The translations under genes and the position numbers were made by a program. Below, in pieces: positions 9,782 to 18,330 of a DNA stretch of 64,000 nucleotides (within the stretch, counting starts at the first letter, position 1; every line of letters begins with the position of its first letter). Where the stretch lies: NCBI RefSeq assembly GCF_905220975.1, contig NZ_CAJNBK010000015.1, positions 88,956 to 152,955 on the forward strand. The letters run 5' to 3'. The DNA comes from Paraburkholderia haematera. GTDB taxonomy: Bacteria; Pseudomonadota; Gammaproteobacteria; Burkholderiales; Burkholderiaceae. The notes below the pieces were generated by a model, which made no database searches, was not told the DNA's origin, and saw nothing but the letters and a program-made list of their open reading frames with translations.

Positions 9782-10816
9782 ATGATCGAAATACGCAATA
9801 TCTCTCAGCGGTTCGCCGGGCCCCGGGGCTGGGTCGAGGCGCTGCACAACGTCAATCTGTCGATTCCTGCGGGCGAGGTGTTCGGCATCATCGGCCGCAG
9901 CGGCGCGGGCAAGAGTACGCTCGTGCGCACCCTCAACCTGCTGACGCGTCCGAGTGAAGGCAATATCGTCGTCAATGGCCGCGATCTGACGACGCTGCCC
10001 GCCGCGCAATTGCGCGAGGCGCGTCGCGAAATCGGCATGATCTTCCAGCACTTCAACCTGCTGTCCTCGCGCACGGTGTATGAGAACGTGGCGTTGCCGC
10101 TCGAACTCGCCGGCATGAAGCGCGATGAAATTGAAGCGAACGTGCTGCCGCTGCTCGAACTGGTCGGTCTGTCGGCGCAGAAGGATCGTTATCCGGCGCA
10201 AATCAGCGGCGGCCAGAAGCAGCGCGTCGGCATCGCGCGTGCGTTGGCGAGCAAGCCGAAGGTGCTGCTCTCCGACGAGGCGACCTCGGCGCTCGATCCC
10301 GAAACCACGCGCGCGATCCTCGAACTGCTCAAGCGCATCAATCGCGAACTGAACCTGACGATCGTGCTGATCACGCACCAGATGGACGTGATCAAGCAGG
10401 TCTGCGACCGCGTCGCGGTGCTGGACGCGGGCCGTGTGGTCGAAGAGGGCAAGGTCATCGACGTATTTCTGCAACCGCATCATGAAGTCACGCGCGCGCT
10501 GATCGGCGACGTGATCGCGCAGGAACTGCCGCCCGCGATGAAGGCGCGCGTGGCTGAACGCCTGAAGACCGGCCGCGGCCATTTGCTGCGCCTCGCGTTC
10601 ACCGGCTCGGGTGTCGATCAGCCAATCCTGTCGGAAACGATTCGCCGCTATGAACTCGACTTCAACATCCTGCACGGCCAGATCGACGAGATTCAGGGGC
10701 AGGCATTCGGCTCGCTCGCGGTGCTCGCGGGCGGCGAACCGGCGAAGGTGGCAGAGGCGCTGACGTATCTGCGCGAACAGGGTGTGGTGGTGGAGGAGCT
10801 GTCGTATGTTGAGTGA
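9782..10816 (+). CDS. metN: methionine ABC transporter ATP-binding protein
   Basis: ATPase of the MetNIQ importer for D- and L-methionine at the inner membrane. Walker A GRSGAGKST (near residues 38-46), signature ISGGQKQRVGIARAL, Walker B VLLSDEATSALD and the H-loop ITHQMD are intact. The last ~90 residues are the NIL domain, which in MetN binds methionine and feeds back on transport. ATG 9782 gives 344 residues, the usual length. It overlaps metI by 11 bases. Expression may be controlled by the leader hairpin just upstream. Confidence 0.95.
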   Translation: MIEIRNISQRFAGPRGWVEALHNVNLSIPAGEVFGIIGRSGAGKSTLVRTLNLLTRPSEGNIVVNGRDLTTLPAAQLREARREIGMIFQHFNLLSSRTVYENVALPLELAGMKRDEIEANVLPLLELVGLSAQKDRYPAQISGGQKQRVGIARALASKPKVLLSDEATSALDPETTRAILELLKRINRELNLTIVLITHQMDVIKQVCDRVAVLDAGRVVEEGKVIDVFLQPHHEVTRALIGDVIAQELPPAMKARVAERLKTGRGHLLRLAFTGSGVDQPILSETIRRYELDFNILHGQIDEIQGQAFGSLAVLAGGEPAKVAEALTYLREQGVVVEELSYVE

Positions 10817-11459
10817 AATGTTCGATATGTTCGTCCAGTCGTTCTGGGAAACGCTCGTGATGGTGGGCATCTCCGGACTGGTCGGCGCAGCAGTCGGGCT
10901 GCCGCTCGGCGTGCTGCTGTATCTGACGGACCGCCAGGGCGTGCTGCAGAACATCGCCGTGAATCGCGTGATGGGGGTGATCGTCAACGCGGTGCGCTCG
11001 ACGCCATTCATCATTTTGCTGGTCGCGGTGATTCCGTTCACGCGCCTCGTGGTGGGTTCGTCGATCGGCACGGCTGCGGCCGTGGTGCCGCTGACGATCG
11101 CCGCGGCGCCGTTTATCGCGCGTCTGGTCGAAACCGCGCTGCGCGAAGTCGATCGCGGTCTGATCGAGGCGGCACAAGCGATGGGCGCAACCACCAGTCA
11201 AATCGTCTTCAAGGTGCTGTTGCCGGAGTCGCTGCCGGGCGTGGTCGCCGGGTTGACCATTACCTTCGTGTCGCTGGTCGGCTATTCGGCGATGGCCGGT
11301 GCGATCGGCGGCGGCGGGCTCGGCGATCTGGGCATTCGGTACGGGTATCAGCGTTTCCTGCCCGAGGTGATGGTGACGGTCGTCGTGATTCTGATCGTCT
11401 TCGTGCAGCTGGTGCAGTCGTTCGGGGATTGGCTCGTGCGTCGTTTGAGCCATAAGTAA
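10806..11459 (+). CDS. metI: methionine ABC transporter permease
   Basis: Membrane subunit of MetNIQ, 217 residues with five predicted membrane segments. The coupling-helix EAA-type motif reads EAAQAMGATTSQIVFKVLLP, as in MetI proteins. ATG 10806 overlaps the end of metN, implying translational coupling. It is followed after 33 bases by the binding-protein gene, the conserved metN-metI-metQ order. Confidence 0.95.
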   Translation: MLSEMFDMFVQSFWETLVMVGISGLVGAAVGLPLGVLLYLTDRQGVLQNIAVNRVMGVIVNAVRSTPFIILLVAVIPFTRLVVGSSIGTAAAVVPLTIAAAPFIARLVETALREVDRGLIEAAQAMGATTSQIVFKVLLPESLPGVVAGLTITFVSLVGYSAMAGAIGGGGLGDLGIRYGYQRFLPEVMVTVVVILIVFVQLVQSFGDWLVRRLSHK

Positions 11460-11492
11460 ACAGCGATAAACAAAGTCGCAAAAAGGTCCAAC

Positions 11493-12293
11493 ATGCAACG
11501 TCGTTTCATTCTCAAACTGGCCGCCACGCTCGGCGCCGCCTCGCTGTTCGCCGCCGCCACGGCGGCTCACGCTGATGACATCATCAAGGTCGGTGTGACG
11601 GGCGGCCCGCACGCGCAGATCATGGAAGTCGTGAAGACGGTTGCGGCAAAGAACGGTCTGAACATCAAGATCGTCGAATTCTCCGACTACGTGCAGCCGA
11701 ACGCGGCGCTCGCCGGCGGCGACCTCGACGCAAACAGCTATCAGCACGACCCGTACTTGCAGGCCCAGGTGAAGGACCGCGGCTACAAGCTGATCCGCAT
11801 CGCCGATACGGTTACGTACCCGATGGGCATCTACTCGAAGAAAGTGAAGACGCTGGCAGAATTGCAGCCGGGCGCGAAGATCGCGGTGCCGAACGATCCG
11901 ACCAATGGCGGCCGGGCATTGCTGTTGCTGCAAAAGCAGGGTCTGTTGAAGCTGCGCGCGGACGCAGGTCTCAAGGCAACGCCGCTCGACATCGTCGACA
12001 ACCCGAAGAAGTTGAAGATCGTCGAACTCGACGCCGCGCAAATCCCCCGTTCGCTGGGCGATGTGGACGCCGCCGCGATCAATACGAACTTTGCGATGGA
12101 AGCGGGCCTGAAGCCCAGACAGGACGCCATTGCAATCGAAGACCCGAAGGGGCCGTACGTGAACATCATCGCAATCCGCGAAGCTGACAAAAACAAGCCT
12201 TGGGTTGCGAAGCTGGTCGCGGCGTATCATTCGCCGGAGGTGAAGCAGTTCGTCGAGAGCAAGTTCGGCGGGGCGGTGATTACCGCCTGGTGA
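11493..12293 (+). CDS. metQ: methionine-binding protein, NlpA/MetQ family
   Basis: Periplasmic methionine receptor of MetNIQ (266 residues). The N-terminus is a signal peptide ending TAAHA before DDIIKVGVTGGPHA. There is no lipobox cysteine, so this MetQ appears to be a soluble periplasmic protein and not a lipoprotein as in E. coli. PNDPTNGGRALLLLQ and DAAAINTNFA are family landmarks around the ligand. Two intrinsic terminators follow it. Confidence 0.93.
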   Translation: MQRRFILKLAATLGAASLFAAATAAHADDIIKVGVTGGPHAQIMEVVKTVAAKNGLNIKIVEFSDYVQPNAALAGGDLDANSYQHDPYLQAQVKDRGYKLIRIADTVTYPMGIYSKKVKTLAELQPGAKIAVPNDPTNGGRALLLLQKQGLLKLRADAGLKATPLDIVDNPKKLKIVELDAAQIPRSLGDVDAAAINTNFAMEAGLKPRQDAIAIEDPKGPYVNIIAIREADKNKPWVAKLVAAYHSPEVKQFVESKFGGAVITAW

Positions 12294-12297
12294 TCGG

Positions 12298-12321
12298 ACG
12301 GCCGGGTTTTTGGCCGTTTTT
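12298..12321 (+). terminator. intrinsic terminator after metQ
   Basis: ACGGCC GGGTTTTT GGCCGT followed by TTTT, directly after the metQ stop codon. Confidence 0.82.
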
Positions 12322-12378
12322 CCCGACTGTTGGCATGGCAAGACACGACGGCAGCGCAAAATTAGAGTCGTCCGTCTT

Positions 12379-12405
12379 AACCCGGGGTTGTCGCCCGGGT
12401 TTTTT
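12379..12405 (+). terminator. second intrinsic terminator after metQ
   Basis: AACCCGGG GTTGTCG CCCGGGTT followed by TTTT. It backs up the first terminator and separates metNIQ from etfBA. Confidence 0.82.
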
Positions 12406-12418
12406 CGAGATTAAAATA

Positions 12419-12430
12419 GAACGACCGTTC
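12419..12430. promoter_or_regulatory. inverted repeat GAACG-AC-CGTTC, candidate TetR-type operator
   Basis: A perfect 5+2+5 inverted repeat lies 127 bases upstream of etfB. The spacing and half-sites resemble operators of TetR-family fatty-acid-catabolism repressors in proteobacteria. That fits electron-transfer flavoprotein and acyl-CoA dehydrogenase genes downstream. Regulator identity is inferred. Confidence 0.4.
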
Positions 12431-12510
12431 GATATTGCCGTCACGCCGCTGAGGAGCGATATCCTCCTGCTAGAGCACCCGCGACACGGCTGCTGCGAAA
12501 GGGCAGTCGC

Positions 12511-12516
12511 TATAAT
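12511..12516 (+). promoter_or_regulatory. TATAAT -10 element of the etfB promoter
   Basis: A perfect TATAAT lies 41 bases upstream of the etfB start. No good -35 hexamer is visible at 16-18 bases upstream, so the promoter may depend on an activator or on upstream elements. Confidence 0.5.
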
Positions 12517-12556
12517 GTTCGTTGGGTTGACGTATTCGTAACTTTGGAGCGTGTGC

Positions 12557-13306
12557 ATGAAAATCCTGGTGCCAGTCAAGAGAGTGGTCGATTACAACGT
12601 GAAAGTCCGGGTCAAGTCGGACGGCACGGGCGTCGACATCGCGAACGTGAAGATGTCGATGAATCCGTTCGACGAAATTGCGGTTGAAGAAGCCGTTCGT
12701 CTGCGTGAAGCGGGCGTGGCGACGGAAGTGATCGCCGTGTCGTGCGGCGTGACGCAGTCGCAAGAAACGCTGCGCACGGCGCTGGCGATCGGCGCGGACC
12801 GCGCCATCCTGATCGAGTCGAACGAAGAGCTGCAGCCGCTGGCGGTGGCCAAGCTGCTGAAGGCGCTGGTCGACAAGGAACAGCCGCAACTGGTGATCCT
12901 CGGCAAGCAGGCGATCGACGACGATTCGAACCAGACTGGCCAGATGCTGGCTGCGCTGGCGAACCTGCCGCAAGCCACGTTTGCCTCGAAGGTTGTCGTG
13001 GCTGATGGCAAGGCAACGGTATCGCGCGAAGTGGACGGCGGTGCTGAAACGCTGTCGCTGACGCTGCCGGCCGTGATCACGACCGACCTGCGCCTGAACG
13101 AGCCGCGCTATGTGACGCTGCCGAACATCATGAAGGCGAAGAAGAAGCCGCTGGAAGTCGTCAAGCCGGAAGACCTGGGTGTCGACGTCACGCCGCGCCT
13201 GAAGACGCTGAAGGTTGTCGAGCCGCCGAAGCGCTCCGCCGGTGTGATGGTGCCGGATGTGAAGACGCTGGTCGAGAAGCTGAAGACCGAAGCCAAGGTG
13301 CTGTAA
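12557..13306 (+). CDS. etfB: electron transfer flavoprotein subunit beta
   Basis: Small ETF subunit. With EtfA it carries electrons from acyl-CoA dehydrogenases to the membrane ETF:quinone oxidoreductase. MKILVPVKRVVDYNVKVRVK starts the protein and DDDSNQTGQMLA matches the AMP-binding region. ATG 12557 (249 residues) is preferred over the ATG two codons upstream because it matches the conserved N-terminus and follows GGAG at 12546-12549. etfA follows after 13 bases with its own SD. Confidence 0.96.
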   Translation: MKILVPVKRVVDYNVKVRVKSDGTGVDIANVKMSMNPFDEIAVEEAVRLREAGVATEVIAVSCGVTQSQETLRTALAIGADRAILIESNEELQPLAVAKLLKALVDKEQPQLVILGKQAIDDDSNQTGQMLAALANLPQATFASKVVVADGKATVSREVDGGAETLSLTLPAVITTDLRLNEPRYVTLPNIMKAKKKPLEVVKPEDLGVDVTPRLKTLKVVEPPKRSAGVMVPDVKTLVEKLKTEAKVL

Positions 13307-13319
13307 GGAGACGGACGAA

Positions 13320-14255
13320 ATGACGAATCTGGTAATAGCAGAACACGACGGTGCGTCGATCAAGGCCGCGACGCTGAACACGGTTGCAGCCGCGCAGAAG
13401 ATTGGTGGCGACGTTCACGTGCTGGTGGCGGGTCACAACGCGCAAGCCGCAGCGGATGCGGCAGCGAAGATTGCAGGTGTTAGCAAAGTGCTGCTGGCCG
13501 ACGCGCCGCAACTCGCAGCGGGTCTCGCAGAAAACGTCGAAGCGACGGTGCTGAACATTGCGAAGGACTACACGCACATCCTGGCGCCGGCGACTGCCTA
13601 CGGCAAAAACATCGCGCCGCGTATCGCCGCGAAGCTCGACGTCGCACAGATCAGCGACATCACCGCAGTGGACTCGGTCGACACGTTCGAGCGCCCGATC
13701 TACGCCGGTAACGCGATCGCTACGGTGCAATCGGCTGACCCGATCAAGGTCATCACGGTTCGCACGACGGGCTTCGACCCGGTTGCAGCCGAAGGCGGCA
13801 GCGCAACGGTCGAGAAGATCGAAGCGGCAGCCGACACGGGCCTTTCGCAATTCGTGAGCCGCGAAGTGACGAAGCTGGACCGTCCGGAGCTGACCTCGGC
13901 GAAGATCATCGTCTCGGGTGGCCGGGGTCTCGGCAACGGCGAGAACTACACCAAGGTGCTCGAGCCGCTGGCTGACAAGCTGAACGCGGCGCTGGGCGCG
14001 TCGCGCGCGGCAGTCGATGCGGGCTTCGTGCCGAACGACTATCAGGTCGGCCAGACCGGCAAGATCGTGGCGCCCCAACTGTACGTGGCCGTCGGCATCT
14101 CGGGTGCGATCCAGCATCTGGCCGGCATGAAAGACTCGAAGGTCATCGTCGCGATCAACAAGGATCCGGAAGCGCCGATTTTCAGCGTCGCCGATTACGG
14201 TCTGGTGGGCGATCTGTTCACGCTCGTGCCGGAGCTCGTCAGCGAGCTCGGCTAA
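13320..14255 (+). CDS. etfA: electron transfer flavoprotein subunit alpha
   Basis: FAD-binding subunit of ETF, 311 residues. The C-terminal part holds the FAD site: VSGGRGLGNGENYTKVL, GQTGKIVAPQLYVAVGISGA and INKDPEAPIFSVADYG. SD AAGGAG precedes ATG 13320. It forms an operon with etfB and ends at a terminator before the acyl-CoA dehydrogenase gene. Confidence 0.97.
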   Translation: MTNLVIAEHDGASIKAATLNTVAAAQKIGGDVHVLVAGHNAQAAADAAAKIAGVSKVLLADAPQLAAGLAENVEATVLNIAKDYTHILAPATAYGKNIAPRIAAKLDVAQISDITAVDSVDTFERPIYAGNAIATVQSADPIKVITVRTTGFDPVAAEGGSATVEKIEAAADTGLSQFVSREVTKLDRPELTSAKIIVSGGRGLGNGENYTKVLEPLADKLNAALGASRAAVDAGFVPNDYQVGQTGKIVAPQLYVAVGISGAIQHLAGMKDSKVIVAINKDPEAPIFSVADYGLVGDLFTLVPELVSELG

Positions 14256-14295
14256 GCGCCGCAACGCCGTAAAAAGGCGTCTGGCAGCACGCGAG

Positions 14296-14332
14296 AGGGC
14301 GCGGGACCTATCAAGTCCGGCGCCCTTTTTTT
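14296..14332 (+). terminator. intrinsic terminator between etfA and the acyl-CoA dehydrogenase gene
   Basis: AGGGCGC with inner GGAC/GTCC pairs, then GCGCCCT followed by TTTTTT. It lies 26 bases before the next start codon, so read-through would be needed for joint transcription. Confidence 0.85.
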
Positions 14333-14357
14333 ATCGAAAGTCAGGAGGAGAACTAAA

Positions 14358-16148
14358 ATGAGCTATTCGGCGCCCATCAAGGACATGCTGTTCGTGATGA
14401 AAGAGCTGGCCGGTCTCGAAGACATCGCGACGCTGCCAGGCTTCGAAGACGCGAACCTCGATACGGCGCAGGCCGTGCTCGAAGAGTCAGCGAAACTGTG
14501 CGGAGAAGTACTGGCGCCGCTGAACGTCGAAGGCGATCGCAATCCGAGCAGCTGGAAAGATGGCGTGGTGACCGCAACGCCCGGTTTCAAGGACGCGTTC
14601 CGTCAGTTCTCCGAAGGCGGCTGGCAAGGCGTGCAACATCCGGTCGACTACGAAGGCCAGGGCCTGCCCAAACTGATCGCGACGCCCTGCGTTGAAATGC
14701 TCAACGCGTCCAACCTGTCGTTCGCACTGTGCCCGCTGCTGACGGACGGCGCAATCGAAGCGCTCCTGACGGCCGGCACTGAAGCGCAGAAGCAGGCCTA
14801 CGTGCCGAAGCTGATCTCCGGCGAGTGGACCGGTACGATGAACCTGACCGAGCCGCAAGCCGGTTCCGATCTCGCGCTGGTGCGCACACGCGCGGAACCG
14901 CAAGGCGACGGTTCGTTCAAGCTGTTCGGCACCAAGATTTTCATTACGTGGGGCGAGCACGACATGGCGAAGAACATCGCCCATCTCGTGCTGGCGCGCA
15001 CGCCGAATGCACCGGAAGGCGTGAAGGGCATCTCGCTCTTCATCGTGCCGAAGTTTCTCGTCAATGAAGACGGCTCGCTCGGTGAGCGCAACGACGTGCA
15101 TTGTGTCTCGATCGAGCACAAGCTCGGCATCAAGGCGAGCCCGACCGCGGTGCTGCAATTCGGCGACCACGGCGGCGCGATCGGTCATCTGATCGGCGAA
15201 GAAAATCGCGGCCTCGAATACATGTTCATCATGATGAACGCGGCGCGTTTCGCGGTGGGCATGCAGGGCGTTGCCATGTCCGATCGCGCGTATCAGAAGG
15301 CCGTCGCGTATGCGAAGGATCGCGTGCAAAGCCGTCCGGTGGATGGCTCCGCGAAACAATCGGTGGCGATCATTCAGCACCCGGACGTGCGCCGCATGCT
15401 CGCAACGATGCGTGGTCTCACGGAAGCATCGCGCGCGTTGGCGTATGTCGCCGCGGCGCACAGCGACATCGCGCATCGTCATCCTGACGCAGCCTCGCGC
15501 GCTGAACATCAGGAGATCTACGAATACCTTGTGCCGATCGTGAAGGGCTGGAGCACGGAACTGTCGATCGACGTGACGAGCCTCGGCGTGCAGGTGCACG
15601 GCGGCATGGGTTTCATCGAGGAAACCGGCGCTGCGCAGTATTACCGCGACGCGCGCATTCTGCCGATCTACGAAGGCACAACCGCGATTCAGGCCAACGA
15701 TCTGATCGGCCGCAAGACTGTGCGCGACGGCGGCAAGGTCGCGAAGTCGCTACTGGCCGATGTGGCGGAAACGATCGAGGCGCTCGGCGCGCAACAAGGT
15801 GCCGCGTTCGACTCGATGAAGAAGTATCTGGCGCAGGGTCATCGCTCGCTGAGCGCCGTGGTCGATTTTGTTGTCGCCAACACGAAGAGCGATCCGAACG
15901 CGGTGTTCGCCGGCAGCGTTCCGTATCTGAAGCTGGCGGGCGTTGTCCTGGGCGGCTGGCAGATGGCGCGTGCGTTGCTCGTGGCGGCTGAAAAGCGCGC
16001 CGAGGATCCGTCGTTCTACGGCGCGAAGATCGCGACCGCGCAGTTCTATGCCGAGCATGTTCTGCCGCTGGCGTCGGCGTTGGAAGCGTCGATTGTCAGC
16101 GCGAAGGGTGGGGAGGGGGTGCTGGCGTTGTCGGAAGATCAGTTCTGA
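14358..16148 (+). CDS. acyl-CoA dehydrogenase, DmdC/long-form family
   Basis: FAD enzyme that introduces the alpha-beta double bond into an acyl-CoA and passes electrons to ETF. At 596 residues it is the long form with an extra C-terminal domain, as in DmdC-type and phenylacyl-type dehydrogenases. MNLTEPQAGSDLALVRTRA is the FAD/substrate signature; IYEGTTAIQANDLIGRK carries the catalytic glutamate. SD AGGAGGAG precedes ATG 14358. The chain specificity cannot be read from the sequence. Position after etfBA fits the electron route. Confidence 0.92.
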   Translation: MSYSAPIKDMLFVMKELAGLEDIATLPGFEDANLDTAQAVLEESAKLCGEVLAPLNVEGDRNPSSWKDGVVTATPGFKDAFRQFSEGGWQGVQHPVDYEGQGLPKLIATPCVEMLNASNLSFALCPLLTDGAIEALLTAGTEAQKQAYVPKLISGEWTGTMNLTEPQAGSDLALVRTRAEPQGDGSFKLFGTKIFITWGEHDMAKNIAHLVLARTPNAPEGVKGISLFIVPKFLVNEDGSLGERNDVHCVSIEHKLGIKASPTAVLQFGDHGGAIGHLIGEENRGLEYMFIMMNAARFAVGMQGVAMSDRAYQKAVAYAKDRVQSRPVDGSAKQSVAIIQHPDVRRMLATMRGLTEASRALAYVAAAHSDIAHRHPDAASRAEHQEIYEYLVPIVKGWSTELSIDVTSLGVQVHGGMGFIEETGAAQYYRDARILPIYEGTTAIQANDLIGRKTVRDGGKVAKSLLADVAETIEALGAQQGAAFDSMKKYLAQGHRSLSAVVDFVVANTKSDPNAVFAGSVPYLKLAGVVLGGWQMARALLVAAEKRAEDPSFYGAKIATAQFYAEHVLPLASALEASIVSAKGGEGVLALSEDQF

Positions 16149-16194
16149 TGTTGCATTTCTGCTCTCGATCCATGTAGCGAAAGCTCGTGCGAAA

Positions 16195-16230
16195 AAACAA
16201 ACGGCGCCCTGTGAGGCGCCGTTTGTTTTT
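16195..16230. terminator. bidirectional terminator between acyl-CoA dehydrogenase gene and dadA
   Basis: AAACAAACGGCGCC CTGTGA GGCGCCGTTTGTTTTT is symmetric with A/T tails on both sides, between convergent genes. Confidence 0.92.
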
Positions 16231-16296
16231 GTCACGCCGGTCCGTCTATCACGACCAACCGGCGTAACCGCTCGCGAAGCGGTAAATCGTCAATCC

Positions 16297-17583
16297 TTAC
16301 GCATAAGCCGGGCGATGCGCACCGCCGGTCTCGCCGAGATAGCGATGCACCGACAGATCGTCCGCCTTGATCACCGGCTGCTTGCCCGACATCACGTCGG
16401 CCAGCAATTGACCTGAGCCGCACGACATCGTCCAGCCCAGCGTGCCGTGCCCCGTGTTCAGGAACAGGTTCGGCACGGGAGTGCGGCCGACGATCGGCGT
16501 GCCGTCAGGCGTCATCGGACGCAGGCCGGTCCAGAACGTAGCCTTCGACGTATCGCCGCCGCCCGGGAACAGATCGTTCACGCACAGTTCCAGCGTTTCG
16601 CGGCGCGCCTGGCGCAGCGACTTGTCGAAGCCGACGATCTCCGCCATGCCGCCGACGCGAATCCGGTCGTCGAAGCGCGTGATCGCGATCTTGTAGGTTT
16701 CATCGAGCACGGTGGAAATCGGCGCGGACGCTTCATTGACGATCGGCGCGGTGATCGAATAACCCTTGAGCGGGTAGACCGGAATCTTGACGAGGCCGGA
16801 CAGGAATTTCGTCGAGTACGAACCGAGTGCCACGACGAACGAATCCGCGCGCACCATTTCAGCACCGCATTGCACGCCGGCAATGCGGTCGCCCGCCATG
16901 GCGAGTGCGTCGATCGGCGTGTTGTAGCGGAATTTGACGCCCAGTTGTTCGGCCAGCGCGGCGAGGCGCGTGGTGAACATCTGGCAGTCGCCGGTTTCGT
17001 CGCCCGGAAGGCGCAGACCGCCCGTCAGCTTGTGCGAGACCGCGGCGAGCGCCGGTTCGGCTTGCGCGAGTTCGGCCGGCGACAGCAGTTCATACGGCAC
17101 GTTCGCTTCCTGCAACACGGCGATGTCTTTCGCGGCGCCGTCGAACTGCTGTTGCGTGCGGAACACCTGCAGCGTGCCGCCGGTGCGGCCTTCGTACTGG
17201 ATGCCGGTTTCGGCGCGCAGCGCTTGCAGACAATCGCGGCTGTACTCGGCGAGACGGACCATGCGGCCCTTGTTCACCGCATAACGCGACGACGTGCAGT
17301 TCTGCAGCATCTGCCACATCCATTGCAACTGGAATTGCGTGCCGTCGAGGCGGATCGCCAGCGGCGCATGCTTCTGGAACATCCACTTGACGGCCTTCAG
17401 CGGCACGCCCGGCGCCGCCCACGGCGACGCGTAGCCCGGCGAGATCTGGCCGGCATTGGCAAAGCTGGTTTCGAGCGCCGGGCCGGCCTCGCGATCGATC
17501 ACCGTGACTTCGTGACCGGCGCGCGCCAGATAATAAGCGCTCGTCACCCCAACGACGCCACTGCCCAAAACGACGACTCGCAT
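16297..17583 (-). CDS. dadA: D-amino acid dehydrogenase small subunit
   Basis: FAD-dependent DAO-family enzyme that deaminates D-alanine and other D-amino acids at the membrane, feeding electrons to quinone. VVLGSGVVGVTSAYYLARAG is the N-terminal dinucleotide loop; GLRPMTPDGTPIVG and LNTGHGTLGWTMSCGSG are DadA landmarks near the C-terminus. 428 residues, full length. It is divergent from an Lrp-family gene 160 bases away, the arrangement in which the regulator commonly controls dadA. No alanine racemase gene is adjacent. Confidence 0.95.
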   Translation of the reverse strand: MRVVVLGSGVVGVTSAYYLARAGHEVTVIDREAGPALETSFANAGQISPGYASPWAAPGVPLKAVKWMFQKHAPLAIRLDGTQFQLQWMWQMLQNCTSSRYAVNKGRMVRLAEYSRDCLQALRAETGIQYEGRTGGTLQVFRTQQQFDGAAKDIAVLQEANVPYELLSPAELAQAEPALAAVSHKLTGGLRLPGDETGDCQMFTTRLAALAEQLGVKFRYNTPIDALAMAGDRIAGVQCGAEMVRADSFVVALGSYSTKFLSGLVKIPVYPLKGYSITAPIVNEASAPISTVLDETYKIAITRFDDRIRVGGMAEIVGFDKSLRQARRETLELCVNDLFPGGGDTSKATFWTGLRPMTPDGTPIVGRTPVPNLFLNTGHGTLGWTMSCGSGQLLADVMSGKQPVIKADDLSVHRYLGETGGAHRPAYA

Positions 17584-17743
17584 AGCTGCTCCAGAGAAAG
17601 GTCTGAGGGCGGCGCGCTCGTCGATTCGTTGGAATTCATTCGATTAACGAGGTGTAACGCGGTTCGCCCAGTGATAACCGCTATACTATTAACAGTCAGG
17701 CAGGTTTTGTTATCGTATTTTCAAGATTTTCAGCAAAAACACT

Positions 17744-18232
17744 ATGCGTACACAGCGCCAACCGGTCCGGGCTCTCGACAAACTCGATCACAAGATCCTG
17801 CGGCTCCTGCAGCAAGACGGCCGGATGGCGATGAAAGACCTTGCCGAACAGGTCGGACTGTCTGTGACGCCTTGCATCGAGCGCGTCAAACGGATGGAGC
17901 GCGACGGCGTCATCACCGGCTATCACGCACGGGTGAACCCGGCTGAGCTGGGCGCGGCGCTGCTGGTGTTCGTCGAGATCACGCTCGACCACAAAAGCGG
18001 CAACATGTTCGACCAGTTCCGCCGCGAGGTGCAGAAGATCCCCGAGGTGCTGGAGTGCCACCTCGTCTCCGGCGACTTCGACTATCTGATCAAGGCGCGC
18101 ATCGGCGAAATGGCCGACTACCGCAAACTGCTGGGTGACATCCTCTTGCAACTGCCCGGCGCGGTGCAGTCGAAAAGCTACGTGGTAATGGAAGAGATCA
18201 AGGAAACGCTGACGATCGCGGTTGGCGATTAG
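17744..18232 (+). CDS. lrp: Lrp/AsnC-family transcriptional regulator
   Basis: 162 residues: N-terminal winged HTH (DHKILRLLQQDGRMAMKDLA, then LSVTPCIERVKRMERDGVI) and a C-terminal RAM ligand-binding domain (FDQFRREVQKIPEVLECHLV, GDFDYLIKARI). Lrp-type proteins form octamers and sense leucine or alanine. The divergent position from dadA suggests that it controls that gene, as the Lrp-like DadR does in other bacteria. It probably also acts globally, since its sequence is close to Lrp itself. Confidence 0.9.
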   Translation: MRTQRQPVRALDKLDHKILRLLQQDGRMAMKDLAEQVGLSVTPCIERVKRMERDGVITGYHARVNPAELGAALLVFVEITLDHKSGNMFDQFRREVQKIPEVLECHLVSGDFDYLIKARIGEMADYRKLLGDILLQLPGAVQSKSYVVMEEIKETLTIAVGD

Positions 18233-18258
18233 TTCACGCTGGAGGGGCGTAGCTGGAC

Positions 18259-18293
18259 TCGACAAACGGCGTAAACACTGTATATTTATACAG
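18259..18293 (+). promoter_or_regulatory. sigma-70 promoter overlapped by a consensus LexA (SOS) box
   Basis: CTGTATATTTATACAG at 18278-18293 fits CTGT-N8-ACAG with an AT-rich core and differs by one base from the classical E. coli SOS consensus. A promoter TCGACA (18259-18264), 16 bases, TATATT (18281-18286) shares the same bases, so LexA bound here would block the -10 element. The next gene starts at 18331 (or TTG 18310). The neighbouring lrp gene ends at 18232, so the box can only serve the radical SAM gene. Confidence 0.85.
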
Positions 18294-18330
18294 GTATTTT
18301 GCGCCGCCTTTGTTTTTACGTGCTCCAGCC

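Noticed and set aside
10662..12359. 565-residue minus-strand frame over metI/metQ
   Set aside because: Shadow of two clear transporter genes; His/Arg-rich translation without any motif.
16447..17946. 499-residue plus-strand frame over dadA
   Set aside because: Antisense of the well-supported DadA; open only because of GC codon bias.
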